Assembly (NCBI RefSeq): GCF_014764405.1
Contig: NZ_CP061725.1
Location: 1,798,001 to 1,862,000, forward strand
DNA length: 64,000 nucleotides
DNA from: Micromonospora craniellae
GTDB taxonomy: Bacteria > Actinomycetota > Actinomycetes > Mycobacteriales > Micromonosporaceae
Direction of reading: 5' to 3'
The notes below the pieces were generated by a model, which saw nothing but the letters and a program-made list of their open reading frames with translations, was not told the DNA's origin and did no database searches. Below, piece by piece: positions 8,500 to 17,188 of this stretch (positions within the stretch are counted from its first letter, which is position 1; each line of letters opens with the position of its first letter). The position numbers and the translations under genes were made by a program.

Positions 8500-8997
8500 G
8501 TGTCCAATGGCAACGAGGCGCCCGCCACCTGGCTGTCCCAGGACGCCTACGACCGCCTGAAGGCCGAACTCGACGAGTTGATCGCCAACCGGCCGGTCAT
8601 CGCCGCTGAGATCAACGCACGGCGCGAGGAAGGCGACCTGCGCGAGAACGGCGGCTACCACGCCGCGCGTGAGGAGCAGGGCAAGGCCGAGGGGCGCATC
8701 CTCTACTTGAAGGAGCTGCTCCGCACGGCCCAGGTCGGTGAGGCGCCGACCGTCGACGCCGTAGCGCCCGGGATGGTCGTGACGATCTACTTCGACGACG
8801 ACGCCGACGACACAGAGACCTTCCTGCTCGGTTCCCGGGAGATCGCCGCGACCACCGATCTCACCGTCTACAGCCCCGAGTCGGCCCTCGGCCAGGCGAT
8901 CCTGGGCGGCAAGGCGAGCCAGGCCTGCACCTACACCGCGCCCAGCGGCGCGGACATCAAGGTGACCGTGGTCAGCTTCGAGCCGTTCTCCGGCTGA
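8500..8997 (+). CDS. greA: Transcription elongation factor GreA
   Basis: 165 aa from a GTG with a strong GAGGAGGA upstream. The N-terminal coiled coil (about residues 12-85) contains AEINARREEGDLRENGGYH, the conserved acidic tip and ENxxYH signature that rescues backtracked RNA polymerase by stimulating transcript cleavage. The C-terminal FKBP-like domain follows (MVVTIYFDDD, SPESALGQAILG). Length is normal for the family. A bidirectional hairpin at 9044-9079 separates it from convergent ilvA. Confidence 0.95.
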   Translation: MSNGNEAPATWLSQDAYDRLKAELDELIANRPVIAAEINARREEGDLRENGGYHAAREEQGKAEGRILYLKELLRTAQVGEAPTVDAVAPGMVVTIYFDDDADDTETFLLGSREIAATTDLTVYSPESALGQAILGGKASQACTYTAPSGADIKVTVVSFEPFSG

Positions 8998-9043
8998 ACG
9001 ACCCGCCGGCCCGGCAGCGTCCAGGGCCGGCCATCCCACCAGC

Positions 9044-9079
9044 CCAGAGGCGTGACACCGTGCGGTGTCACGCCTCTGG
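9044..9079. terminator. Bidirectional terminator between greA and ilvA
   Basis: Perfect 17-bp inverted repeat with arms beginning CCAGAGGCGTGACACCG and a 2-base centre. It lies between convergent greA and ilvA and includes the ilvA stop codon (9068-9070), so it probably ends both transcripts. Confidence 0.75.
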
Positions 9080-10288
9080 CGCAATGGAGACCTGGTAGCC
9101 GCTGGCCCGCAACGCGCTGATCAACGTGTCAGAATGCTCCACACCCCGGGTCTCCACCGACAGCGCGACCTCGACCTCACCGAGACGCAGGTGCGGGTTG
9201 GCACGCTGGTGCTCCACATCCACCACGTTGGCCCGGTGCTCGGCGATCTGCCCCAGCAACGAGGCGAGTTGCCCCGGCCGGTCCGAGCAGCGGACGGTCA
9301 CCCGCAGGTAGCGCCCGGCCGCCGCCAGGCCGTGCTCGATGACCCGCATCATCAGCAGCGGGTCGATGTTGCCACCGGAGAGGACCGCCACCACCGGTGG
9401 CTCCACCTCGACCGCTCCGGCCAGCAACGCGGCCACGCCCACCGCGCCGGCCGGCTCCACCACCTGCTTGCCGCGCTCCAACAGCATCAGCAGCGCCCGG
9501 GAGATGTCCTCCTCGGTGACCGTGACGATCTCGTCGACGAGTTTGCGGACGTGGGTAAAGGTGACGTCGCCGGGGCGACCGACCGCGATGCCGTCGGCGA
9601 TGGTGCTGAAGGCGGGTAGGCGTACCGGCTCGCCGGCCACCAGTGACGGCGGGAAGGCCGCCGCGCCCGTCGCCTGCACCCCGATCACCCGGACGTCGGG
9701 GCGGAGCGCCTTGGCGGCCACCGCCATCCCGGAGACCAGCCCGCCGCCGCCCACCCCGGTGACGATCGTCCTGACCTCGGGGCACTGCTCCAGGATCTCC
9801 AACGCCACCGTGCCCTGCCCGGCGATCACGTCCCGGTGGTCGAACGGGTGGATCAACACCGCGCCGGTACGCTCGGCGAACGTCTGCGCCGCCACCAGGG
9901 ATTCGTCCACCGTGGCGCCGACCAGCTCCACCTGCGCGCCGTACCCCTTGGTGGCCACCACCTTCGGCAGCGGCGCGTTAGCCGGCATGAAGACGGTGGC
10001 GTGCGCGCCGACCAGGCCGGCGGCGAGGGCCACCCCCTGCGCGTGGTTGCCGGCGCTGGCCGCCACCACCCCCCGCTGCCGCTCCGCCGCCGACAGCCGG
10101 GAGATCCGCACGTACGCGCCGCGCACCTTGTACGACCCCGCGCGCTGGAAGTTCTCGCACTTGAGCCAGACCGGCCCGCCGAGCGCCGCGCTCAGCGGAC
10201 GGGAGGGTTCCAGCGGGGTGGTGCGGGTGACATCGGCGAGCAGTTCCCGCGCCGCCCGCACGTCGTCCAGGCTGACCAGTTCCGTCAT
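9068..10288 (-). CDS. ilvA: Threonine ammonia-lyase (PLP type II fold, ACT-like tail)
   Basis: 406 aa. KCENFQRAGSYKVRGA carries the PLP-binding Lys, SAGNHAQGVA the phosphate/substrate loop, and GVGGGGLVSGMA the Gly-rich PLP loop. The last ~80 residues (RYLRVTVRCSDRPGQLASLL) form one ACT-like domain, matching the ~400-residue threonine dehydratases of actinobacteria rather than the ~500-residue two-ACT biosynthetic form. It converts threonine to 2-oxobutanoate, the entry to isoleucine synthesis. The catabolic or biosynthetic role cannot be decided from sequence alone. Confidence 0.92.
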   Translation of the reverse strand: MTELVSLDDVRAARELLADVTRTTPLEPSRPLSAALGGPVWLKCENFQRAGSYKVRGAYVRISRLSAAERQRGVVAASAGNHAQGVALAAGLVGAHATVFMPANAPLPKVVATKGYGAQVELVGATVDESLVAAQTFAERTGAVLIHPFDHRDVIAGQGTVALEILEQCPEVRTIVTGVGGGGLVSGMAVAAKALRPDVRVIGVQATGAAAFPPSLVAGEPVRLPAFSTIADGIAVGRPGDVTFTHVRKLVDEIVTVTEEDISRALLMLLERGKQVVEPAGAVGVAALLAGAVEVEPPVVAVLSGGNIDPLLMMRVIEHGLAAAGRYLRVTVRCSDRPGQLASLLGQIAEHRANVVDVEHQRANPHLRLGEVEVALSVETRGVEHSDTLISALRASGYQVSIAPEA

Positions 10289-10432
10289 GCCCCGATCGTG
10301 CCACCCGCCCCACCGGGGTTCCCTGGCACCCGGATCGGCGTGGACACCGACGGCTGCACGTCCGACGGAGCGGGGGCCGGGGCGGCCGGCGGGATGGCCC
10401 GCCGCGCGCGTCGACCTAGCCGGTACGCACGG

Positions 10433-11836
10433 TCACGCGGTGGCCGGCGACCCCGTTCCGACGCGCGGATAGCCGGGGGCGTGGCGGGGCCACGGGGCGG
10501 CCATCTCGAACTGGCCGGCGACGCCGAGCAGCAGCAGCTCCGACCCGGGCGGCCCGACGAGTTGCACGGCCAGCGGCAGGCCGTCCGGGCGGCGACCCAC
10601 CGGCACCACCAGCGCGGGCAGCCCGGCGATGTTCCACGGTGCCGCGTACGGGGCGTACCGGATGTTGACCAGCATGTTGGCCTGCCAGGACCGGGCCGAC
10701 CAGCTGGTGGCCGGCGGCGGTGCGCTGGCCAACGCCGGGGTGAGCAGCAGGTCCACCGAGTGGTCGGTGAAGAAGCCGATCGACCGCTCGCGCCAGGCGA
10801 GCCGGTCGGCCTCCCGGACGTACCCGCGCCGCCAGGCCCACTCCCCGAACGTGACGTGCCGCCGGCTGCGGGGTTGCAGGTCACGGCGGTCGATCCCGGC
10901 GGCCCGCACGTCGGCGGCGGCAGCGGCGAACCAGGTGGCGATGCCCTGCAACCCGAGGGCGGTCGGATAGACCGGGTCGGCCGGGACGGCATCGTGCCCG
11001 GCGGCGGCGAGCAGTCGACCGGCGGCGGCGACCGCGTCGCGGTTCGGCGCGTCCGGCGAGACCCCGCGCACCGGGGAACGCAGCGACACCCCGACCCGCA
11101 GCCGCTGCGGCGGGACCAGCTTCTCCTGGGCACGGCCGGCGAGCACCTGGAAGCCGACCGCCGCGTCGGCGACCGTGGTGGCGAGCATGCCGTGCTCGGT
11201 CAGCCCGAACCAGTCCTCCGCGCCGAGCTGGCAGGGCACCACGCCCCGGCCGGGCTTCAGACCGACCAGGCCGCAGCAGGCCGCCGGGATGCGGATCGAG
11301 CCGAGGCCGTCGTTGCCCTGGGCGATCGGCACCAACCCGGCGGCGACCGCCGCCGCCGCGCCACCCGACGAGCCACCCGGGGTACGCCCCAGGTCCCAGG
11401 GGTTGCGGGTGACCGCGGTGCTGTCGTCGGTCGCGCCCCACAGACCCAGCTCGGGCATCCGGGTGACGCCGAGGATCACCGCGCCCGCGCCGCGCAGCCG
11501 GCGGACCACCTCGTGGTCGGCCTCGGCCACCGGGGTACGCACCGCGGCCGAACCGTTCCAGGTGGGCACCCCGGCCACCGGGGTGTTCTCCTTGACCGCC
11601 ACCGGCACCCCGGCCAGCGGCAGGTTGCTCAGGTCCTCCTGCTCGTCGACCTTCTCCGCCTCGGCGACCGCCTGCCCGCCGCGTACCGCCCGGAACGCGG
11701 CGAGGTCGGTGTCGGCCTTCGCGAGGTGGTCGAGATGGTCGGCCAGGACCTGGGTGGCGGAGACGTCGCCCCGCCGTACGCCTCGGGCGATCTGTTTGGC
11801 GGTCGCCCCGACCCAGGTCGGCATGATGTCCTGCAC
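10433..11836 (-). CDS. Amidase-signature family amidase
   Basis: 467 aa from a GTG six bases after GGAGG; the ATG at 11824 is an alternative. Amidase-signature motifs are clear: LAGVPVAVKENTPVAG supplies the catalytic Lys, GRTPGGSSGGAAAAVAAG the first triad Ser, and GNDGLGSIRIPAACCG the nucleophilic Ser region. These enzymes hydrolyse amides; the substrate cannot be read from the sequence. It does not look like GatA because no gatB or gatC is nearby. It lies just downstream of metB on the same strand with a 22-bp gap, so the two may share a transcript. Confidence 0.88.
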   Translation of the reverse strand: MQDIMPTWVGATAKQIARGVRRGDVSATQVLADHLDHLAKADTDLAAFRAVRGGQAVAEAEKVDEQEDLSNLPLAGVPVAVKENTPVAGVPTWNGSAAVRTPVAEADHEVVRRLRGAGAVILGVTRMPELGLWGATDDSTAVTRNPWDLGRTPGGSSGGAAAAVAAGLVPIAQGNDGLGSIRIPAACCGLVGLKPGRGVVPCQLGAEDWFGLTEHGMLATTVADAAVGFQVLAGRAQEKLVPPQRLRVGVSLRSPVRGVSPDAPNRDAVAAAGRLLAAAGHDAVPADPVYPTALGLQGIATWFAAAAADVRAAGIDRRDLQPRSRRHVTFGEWAWRRGYVREADRLAWRERSIGFFTDHSVDLLLTPALASAPPPATSWSARSWQANMLVNIRYAPYAAPWNIAGLPALVVPVGRRPDGLPLAVQLVGPPGSELLLLGVAGQFEMAAPWPRHAPGYPRVGTGSPATA

Positions 11837-11858
11837 GGCCACCCTCCAAAGCCAGCGG

Positions 11859-13001
11859 TCAGCCCAGCGCCTGCTCCAGATCGGCGAGCAGGTCTTCGAC
11901 CGTCTCGATGCCGACAGACAGTCGCACGAGATCGGAGGGAACTTCAAGCGGCGAGCCGGCAGCACTGGCGTGTGTCATCCGACCCGGGTGTTCGATCAGG
12001 GATTCCACCCCGCCGAGGGACTCCGCGAGCACGAAGAGTCGGGCCCGGTTGCAGATCTCGACGGCGTGCTCCTCACCACCGGCCGCCCGGAACGAGATCA
12101 TGCCGCCGGACCGGCGCATCTGCTTGGCGGCCACCTCGTGACCGGGGTGCGACGGCAGGCCCGGATAGAGGACCTCCCGCACCTTGGCGTGCCCGTCCAG
12201 GTAGCCGACGATCCGTTCGGCGTTGTCGCAGTGCCGGTCCATCCGTACCCCGAGGGTCTTGATCCCGCGCAGCGTCAGCCAGGCGTCGAACGGGCCGTTG
12301 ACCGCGCCCATGGCGTTCTGGTGGTAGCGCAGTTCCTCGCCGAGCCCGGCGTCGGCCGCCACCAGCGCCCCACCGACCACGTCGGAGTGGCCGCCGACGT
12401 ACTTGGTGGTGGAGTGCACCACCACGTCCGCGCCGAGGCCGATCGGCTGTTGCAGGTACGGCGAGGCGAACGTGTTGTCCACCACCAGCAGCGCCCCGGC
12501 GTCGTGGGCGACGGCGGCGAGGGTGGCGATGTCCGCGATGCCGAGCAGCGGGTTCGTCGGCGTCTCCAACCAGACCACCTTCGTGGTGCCGGGCCGGATC
12601 GCGGCCCGCACCGCGTCCGGGTCGGAGACCTTCGCCGGGGTGTACGTCAGCCCCCATCGCTGCGCCACCTTGGCGAACAGCCGGTACGTGCCGCCGTACG
12701 CATCGTCCGGGATCACCACGTGGTCGCCGGGGCCGCAGACGGTCCGCAGCAGGGTGTCCTCGGCGGCCAGACCGCTGGCGAAGGCGAGACCGACCGGTCC
12801 GCCCTCCAGCGCGGCCAGGCACTCCTGGAGCGCGTCCCGGGTGGGGTTGCCGGAACGGCTGTACTCGTATCCGAGCCGGGGCGCACCGACAGCGTCCTGG
12901 GCGTAGGTGCTGGTCTGGTAGATCGGTGGGATCACCGCGCCGGTGCGGGCCTCCGGGTCCTGGCCGGCGTGGATCGCGAGCGTCTCGAAGCCGTGGGTCA
13001 T
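11859..13001 (-). CDS. metB: Cystathionine gamma-synthase / gamma-lyase (PLP)
   Basis: 380 aa. Cys/Met-metabolism PLP family: YEYSRSGNPTRDALQE, IPDDAYGGTYRLF, VWLETPTNPLLGI, VVDNTFASPYLQQP and STTKYVGGHSDVVGG with the PLP-binding Lys. It forms cystathionine from an activated homoserine and cysteine, or cleaves cystathionine; the two activities are hard to separate by motif. In mycobacteria the same neighbourhood (metB-greA-mca-cbs) is conserved, which supports MetB. It would work with cbs at 24438-25808 in trans-sulfuration. Confidence 0.9.
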   Translation of the reverse strand: MTHGFETLAIHAGQDPEARTGAVIPPIYQTSTYAQDAVGAPRLGYEYSRSGNPTRDALQECLAALEGGPVGLAFASGLAAEDTLLRTVCGPGDHVVIPDDAYGGTYRLFAKVAQRWGLTYTPAKVSDPDAVRAAIRPGTTKVVWLETPTNPLLGIADIATLAAVAHDAGALLVVDNTFASPYLQQPIGLGADVVVHSTTKYVGGHSDVVGGALVAADAGLGEELRYHQNAMGAVNGPFDAWLTLRGIKTLGVRMDRHCDNAERIVGYLDGHAKVREVLYPGLPSHPGHEVAAKQMRRSGGMISFRAAGGEEHAVEICNRARLFVLAESLGGVESLIEHPGRMTHASAAGSPLEVPSDLVRLSVGIETVEDLLADLEQALG

Positions 13002-13099
13002 GACGCAGACGTTAGTCCTCCCCCGCATCCCAGCGTATGGGAGCCGACTCACCGAATCGCCCGGCCCACGATGTCGGACCTGTGGGCGATACTGGGCGG

Positions 13100-13426
13100 G
13101 TGAACTCGACCAAGACCCTGCCATCCCGCTTGATCGGCGCGGCCGAGCGCGTCCCGCCCTCGCTGTCGCTGCTGACCGGGCCGGCTGAAGGTCGCGTCGC
13201 CCTGCCGGTGCGGCTGGCATGGTCCGGTCTGACCGAGTTCGACGTGGGCGACGCACGGCAGCGTCTGACGCTGTATCGCACGTTGTTGGACTGCGGCCAG
13301 CGTGAGGACATTGTTCGCTATGTCAACGCCACCCTGCTGTGTGCCGACTGGCCCCGGATCCGGCGGTTGACTTCCCGACGCCTGGTTGCCCTCTGGGAGC
13401 GACAGCTCCCCGAGCTGGCCACCTGA
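13100..13426 (+). CDS. Small protein preceding an AbiEii-type gene (possible antitoxin partner)
   Basis: 108 aa from a GTG. Predicted largely helical with an Arg-rich C-terminal half (RQRLTLYRTLLDCGQREDI, then DWPRIRRLTSRRLVALWE). No familiar domain. It ends three bases before the start of the nucleotidyltransferase gene at 13430, so the two were one operon before an IS66 element interrupted the second. Two-gene order with a nucleotidyltransferase second is typical of AbiE-type toxin-antitoxin modules, so a partner role is plausible; I see no recognisable AbiEi winged helix. Confidence 0.7.
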   Translation: MNSTKTLPSRLIGAAERVPPSLSLLTGPAEGRVALPVRLAWSGLTEFDVGDARQRLTLYRTLLDCGQREDIVRYVNATLLCADWPRIRRLTSRRLVALWERQLPELAT

Positions 13427-13552
13427 CCAATGGACGAACTGCATCGGCGGTTGTTGCGCCTCGGCTTCGACGCCGGCAATGATCTCGGCTTGGTTCTTGC
13501 AGGTGGCTACGCTCTGTCAGCGCACGAGCTGACCAACAGACCTTCACGCGAC

Positions 13553-15113
13553 GTAACTGGATAGGTGTCGTTGATCTTTCAGAGGTGTTTGGCCGGGGTG
13601 GGTCGTTGACCGTTCGTGCCCGCCGATCCTTCGCAGCCGTCGTATGAGCAGCTGCTTGCGCTGAACGCGGACCTGTTCGCCCGGTTGGATCAGGCGCTCG
13701 GGCGGATCGCGGAGCTGGAGGCTGACCTCAGTACGGCGAAGTGCCGGATCGCTGATCTGGAAGCCCAGCTGAAGCAGTCGTCGAAGAACTCCTCGAAACC
13801 GCCGTCGACGGACGGGCTGGCCAAGCCGGCACCCAAATCTTTGCGCGGTAGGTCCGGGCGGGGGCCGGGGCGCCCGGCCGGGCAGCCCGGCGCCACTCTG
13901 GAGCAGGTCGCCGACCCCGACGTCATCGTGCGGCACACCCCCGAGGTGTGCGCGGGCTGCGACAACGATCTGGCCGGCGCGGCCGAAGTGTCCGTGACCC
14001 GGCGGCAGGTGTTCGACATTCCGGAACCGACGGTCGTGGTGACCGAGCATCAGATCGTCACCCTCGCCTGCCCGTGTGGACATCGCACCACCGGCATCGG
14101 GCCCGCCGAGGCCACCGCGCCTGCCGTGTACGGGCCGCGGATCGCCGCGATCGGGGTCTACCTGTTGCACGGGCAGTTCCTGTCGATCGGCCGTACCGCC
14201 GACGCGCTGCGGGACCTGTTCGGCCTGCCGGTCGCGGCGGCCACGGTCACCGCCTGGGTCAAACGCACCGCCCTCGGCATCATCGAGCAGGTGCTGCCGG
14301 TGATCCGCGACCGGATCCGGCAGGCGCCGGTCGTGCACTTCGACGAGACCGGGATGCGCGTCGAAGGCCGTCTGGCCTGGCTGCACTCCGCGTCCACCGG
14401 CACCGACGTGCTCCTCACGGCGCACCGCAGACGCGGCGCCGCCGCCATTGACGACGCCGGTGTCCTGCCCGGCTTCACCGGTGTCGCCGTGCACGACGCG
14501 TGGGCGCCATACGACACCTACACCAGCGCCAACCACGCCCTGTGCAACGCCCACGTGCTGCGTGAACTGGCCTACGTCACCGACACCGCCACCGGCCCCA
14601 CCGCCGACCTCGCCACCCAAGCCATCAACGCGCTGCGCCGGCTCAACCGCCTGGCCGACGACGCCCACACCGGGCAGGACACAGCGAACCCGGACGCCCT
14701 ACGCGAGCAGCAGCACCTGCTGCGCTCCGCCGTCGTGCTCGGCGCGCAGGCCACCGCCGGCCGCGACGGCAAACTCCAGCGCAAACACCACGCCCTGTTC
14801 GTCCGGCTCCGCGACCGCCGCGACGACTACCTACGATTCGTCACCGACCCGGCCGTCCCCTTCGACAACAACGCCGCCGAACAGACCATCCGTATGCCGA
14901 AACTACGGATCAAGGTCTCCGGAAGCATGCGCACCATGACCGGCGCCGAACACTTCGCCGCCATCCGCAGCTACACCGCCACCGCCATCCGCCAAGGCAA
15001 CAACATGCTCGACGCCCTGATCCAAGCCGTCACCGGAAACCCCTGGATCCCCGCCACCACCTGAGCAAATCGGCGTACACGCATACCCGATGTTCCAGCA
15101 CCTATCCAGTTAC
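13553..15113 (+). mobile_element. Complete IS66-family insertion sequence (1561 bp)
   Basis: Bounded by perfect 15-bp terminal inverted repeats (GTAACTGGATAGGTG at 13553 and its complement ending at 15113) and by 8-bp direct repeats CACGCGAC at 13545-13552 and 15114-15121. An 8-bp duplication is the usual IS66 target-site size. It holds a single transposase ORF and no TnpA/TnpB accessory genes, like the ISBst12-type subgroup. Intact repeats and ORF suggest a recent insertion that may still be mobile. Confidence 0.93.
13616..15064 (+). CDS. IS66-family transposase
   Basis: 482 aa from a GTG. A coiled-coil N-terminus (about residues 10-60, ending KQSSKNSSKPPSTDG) leads to a zinc-ribbon-like Cys region (CAGCDNDL, LACPCGH). 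The DDE catalytic core has VVHFDETGMRVEG, AVHDAWAPYDTY and PFDNNAAEQTIRMPKLR, the latter being the IS66 Glu motif. It cuts and inserts the surrounding 1561-bp element. The ORF is intact and full length. Confidence 0.95.
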   Translation: MPADPSQPSYEQLLALNADLFARLDQALGRIAELEADLSTAKCRIADLEAQLKQSSKNSSKPPSTDGLAKPAPKSLRGRSGRGPGRPAGQPGATLEQVADPDVIVRHTPEVCAGCDNDLAGAAEVSVTRRQVFDIPEPTVVVTEHQIVTLACPCGHRTTGIGPAEATAPAVYGPRIAAIGVYLLHGQFLSIGRTADALRDLFGLPVAAATVTAWVKRTALGIIEQVLPVIRDRIRQAPVVHFDETGMRVEGRLAWLHSASTGTDVLLTAHRRRGAAAIDDAGVLPGFTGVAVHDAWAPYDTYTSANHALCNAHVLRELAYVTDTATGPTADLATQAINALRRLNRLADDAHTGQDTANPDALREQQHLLRSAVVLGAQATAGRDGKLQRKHHALFVRLRDRRDDYLRFVTDPAVPFDNNAAEQTIRMPKLRIKVSGSMRTMTGAEHFAAIRSYTATAIRQGNNMLDALIQAVTGNPWIPATT

Positions 15114-15768
15114 CACGCGACATCGACTTCGCAACCGCGACCGACATGTCGCTGTCGACGGTGGCCGAGCGGCTCGCAGACGCCTACGTCACTGCCGGCT
15201 TCACCGCTCGCATAATCGAGGCCACCCCGCGCATGGCTCGACTTGTGGTGTCCGCAGAAGCGACAGCGTGCGAGGTCGATCTTCTGAAGGAGGCGATCGG
15301 GCCACCCGCGCAACTCACCATCGGTCCTGTCCTCGCCTTCGAGGACGCGGTCGGGCTCAAGGTGCGCGCACTGCACGACCGCGCAGCCCACCGGGACTAC
15401 ATCGACATCCGCGCCGCCAACGGCCGACTGAACTGGCATGAACTCGAGTCCTTGGGGGCGCGGCACACCGTTGCTTTCTCCATGGAGGAGTTGGCCGACC
15501 GGCTTGGCGGCGTTCGCGAACTCGATGACGAGACGTTCATGTCCTACGGGCTCAGCGAGGACGACGTAAAGGCGCTGTGCGGGTGGGCGATTGCCTGGGA
15601 GGCGGATACTCGGTCCCGGTTGGCGAACGGGGAAACCGGCCCGATCGGCGTTATTGAGGACGAGTGGGATACCTACCTCGATCCACCTGATGCTGCTGGC
15701 GGGCCAGCAGGCTGATGCTGCGGGTGGCACGGCAGGCAGAGCTTCGCCGCCGGGCATAACCTGAGCCG

Positions 15769-16191
15769 ATGGCGGGATGCGTGTTCTGCGGGATCGTCGC
15801 GGGCGAGGTGCCGGCGTTCCGGGTGGTCGACACCTTCGACGGCGTGGCGTTCCTGGACACCCGGCCGGTGTTCAAGGGGCACGTGCTGGTGGTGCCCCGT
15901 ACCCACCTGGTCACCCTCGCCGACCTGCCGCCGGAGTCGCTGGCCGGCTACTTCGGGCTGGTCCGGCGGCTCACCGTCGCGGTGGAGTCCGGGCTGGGCG
16001 CGGGTGGCACGTTCGTGGCGATGAACAACAAGGTGTCCCAGTCGGTGCCGCACCTGCACACCCACGTGGCGCCCCGGACCAAGGGCGACGGCCTACGGGG
16101 CTTCTTCTGGCCGCGTACCCGCTACGCCGACGACGCCGAGGCGACCGCGTACGCCGAGCGTGTGCGGCGCGCCGTGCCGGACGGGGCCTGA
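15769..16191 (+). CDS. HIT family protein (histidine-triad nucleotide hydrolase)
   Basis: 140 aa. CVFCGIVAGEVPAF at the N-terminus and VPHLHTHVAPR near the C-terminus (the HxHxH nucleotide-binding triad) identify the family; RPVFKGHVLVVPRTH is the other conserved segment. HIT proteins hydrolyse AMP- or nucleotide-linked substrates. It follows the disrupted AbiEii gene by about 50 bp, and msrA follows 74 bp later on the same strand. Confidence 0.9.
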   Translation: MAGCVFCGIVAGEVPAFRVVDTFDGVAFLDTRPVFKGHVLVVPRTHLVTLADLPPESLAGYFGLVRRLTVAVESGLGAGGTFVAMNNKVSQSVPHLHTHVAPRTKGDGLRGFFWPRTRYADDAEATAYAERVRRAVPDGA

Positions 16192-16264
16192 CCCCGGGTG
16201 GTGCGGGTAAGGAAGTGAGGTCCGCCGGTGTTGCACGCGGGGAAGGTACGAAAGGAGTTCCACC

Positions 16265-16927
16265 GTGTTCCTCCGCCGCATGAAGGCCGAGATGATCTCC
16301 CCCGACCGGGCACTGCCCGGCCGCGCGATCGCGATGCCGGTCGCCGACCGGCACGAGGTGCTCGGGACCCCGCTGAAGGGGCAGTTCCCCGAGGGCTCGC
16401 AGGTCGCGGTGTTCGGTATGGGCTGTTTCTGGGGTGCCGAGCGGTTGTTCTGGACCCTGCCGGGCGTCTACACCACCTCCGTCGGCTACGCGGGTGGTTA
16501 CACCCCGAATCCGACCTACGAGGAGGTCTGCTCCGGTGGGACGGGGCACGCCGAGGTAGTCCAGGTCGTCCACGACCCCGCGACGATCAGCTACGAGGAC
16601 CTGCTCAAGGTCTTCTGGGAGAACCACGACCCGACCCAGGGCATGCGTCAGGGCAACGACGTCGGCACGCAGTACCGCTCGACGATCTACGTCACGACCG
16701 ACGAGCAGCTCGCCATGGCCGAGGCGTCCCGGGAGGCGTTCGCGCCGATCGTGGCCCACGCGGGCAAGGGCGAGATCACCACGGAGATCGACCGGTTGGG
16801 TGACTATTTCCTTGCTGAGGACTACCACCAGCAATACCTCGCACCGACCAAGAACCCGAACGGCTACTGCAACCACGGCCCGAACGGGCTGAGCTGCCCG
16901 GTCGGCGTCGCGCGTACCGCCGGCTGA
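16265..16927 (+). CDS. msrA: Peptide methionine sulfoxide reductase A
   Basis: 220 aa from a GTG with AAGGAG upstream. VFGMGCFWGAERLFW carries the catalytic Cys, followed by GVYTTSVGYAGG and GTGHAEVVQVVHD. The C-terminus (YLAPTKNPNGYCNHGPNGLSC) has the additional cysteines that recycle the enzyme. It reduces the S-epimer of methionine sulfoxide in free and protein-bound form. The N-terminal ~40 residues before the core are typical of the actinobacterial enzyme. Confidence 0.94.
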   Translation: MFLRRMKAEMISPDRALPGRAIAMPVADRHEVLGTPLKGQFPEGSQVAVFGMGCFWGAERLFWTLPGVYTTSVGYAGGYTPNPTYEEVCSGGTGHAEVVQVVHDPATISYEDLLKVFWENHDPTQGMRQGNDVGTQYRSTIYVTTDEQLAMAEASREAFAPIVAHAGKGEITTEIDRLGDYFLAEDYHQQYLAPTKNPNGYCNHGPNGLSCPVGVARTAG

Positions 16928-16936
16928 CCCTTCTCG

Positions 16937-16969
16937 CGTGCCGGCTCGCCCACCGGACGGGCCGGCACG
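16937..16969 (+). terminator. Hairpin after msrA
   Basis: 9-bp stem CGTGCCGGC with its complement and a 15-base loop, beginning 10 bp after the msrA stop. There is no U-tract, as is common for high-GC actinobacterial terminators. Confidence 0.45.
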
Positions 16970-17188
16970 CACAGCGCCGCGCACCGCGATGGTCCACATT
17001 GCGGTGCTCGTCACAGTCGCGCGGATGGGCACGGGTGACAACCGGTCGGACAGGGGGCACTGGCCGCCCACCTCGGTCGGGAGATGTCGACCGGTCGGCC
17101 GCGCGGGCGCGGATTCTAGCAATCCTGTTACACGACCGTCATGGTCTCAACAGGCGAATCGCAACATCCTCTGGCAGCATGGGCTGGC

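Larger units (their letters stand above)
13545..15121. repeat. 8-bp target-site duplication flanking the IS66 element
   Basis: CACGCGAC occurs immediately left (13545-13552) and right (15114-15121) of the inverted repeats. Removing one copy plus the IS restores the interrupted reading frame exactly, which fixes the element borders to the base. Confidence 0.93.
13430..15715 (+). pseudogene. AbiEii/AbiGii-type nucleotidyltransferase gene split by an IS66 element
   Basis: The 5' piece (13430-13552) encodes MDELHRRLLRLG...LVLAGGYALSAHE...NRPSRD and now stops at 13562-13564 inside the IS. The 3' piece (from 15122) encodes IDFATATDMSLSTVAERL and runs to 15715. Deleting the IS and one copy of the 8-bp duplication restores one frame of about 238 aa with LAGGYAL and SRDIDF, the classic polymerase-beta nucleotidyltransferase signature of AbiEii toxins. 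Later conserved pieces include ACEVDLLKEA and GLKVRALHDRAAHRDYIDI, where a Lys and Asp typical of the family sit. The locus is therefore a disrupted type IV TA-like toxin; the 3' piece could restart at the ATG at 15146 but lacks the GG and DxD residues. Confidence 0.88.

Noticed and set aside
17141..17188. Upstream in-frame start for the amidotransferase
   Set aside because: Class II glutaminases need Cys at position 2, which only the ATG at 17189 provides.
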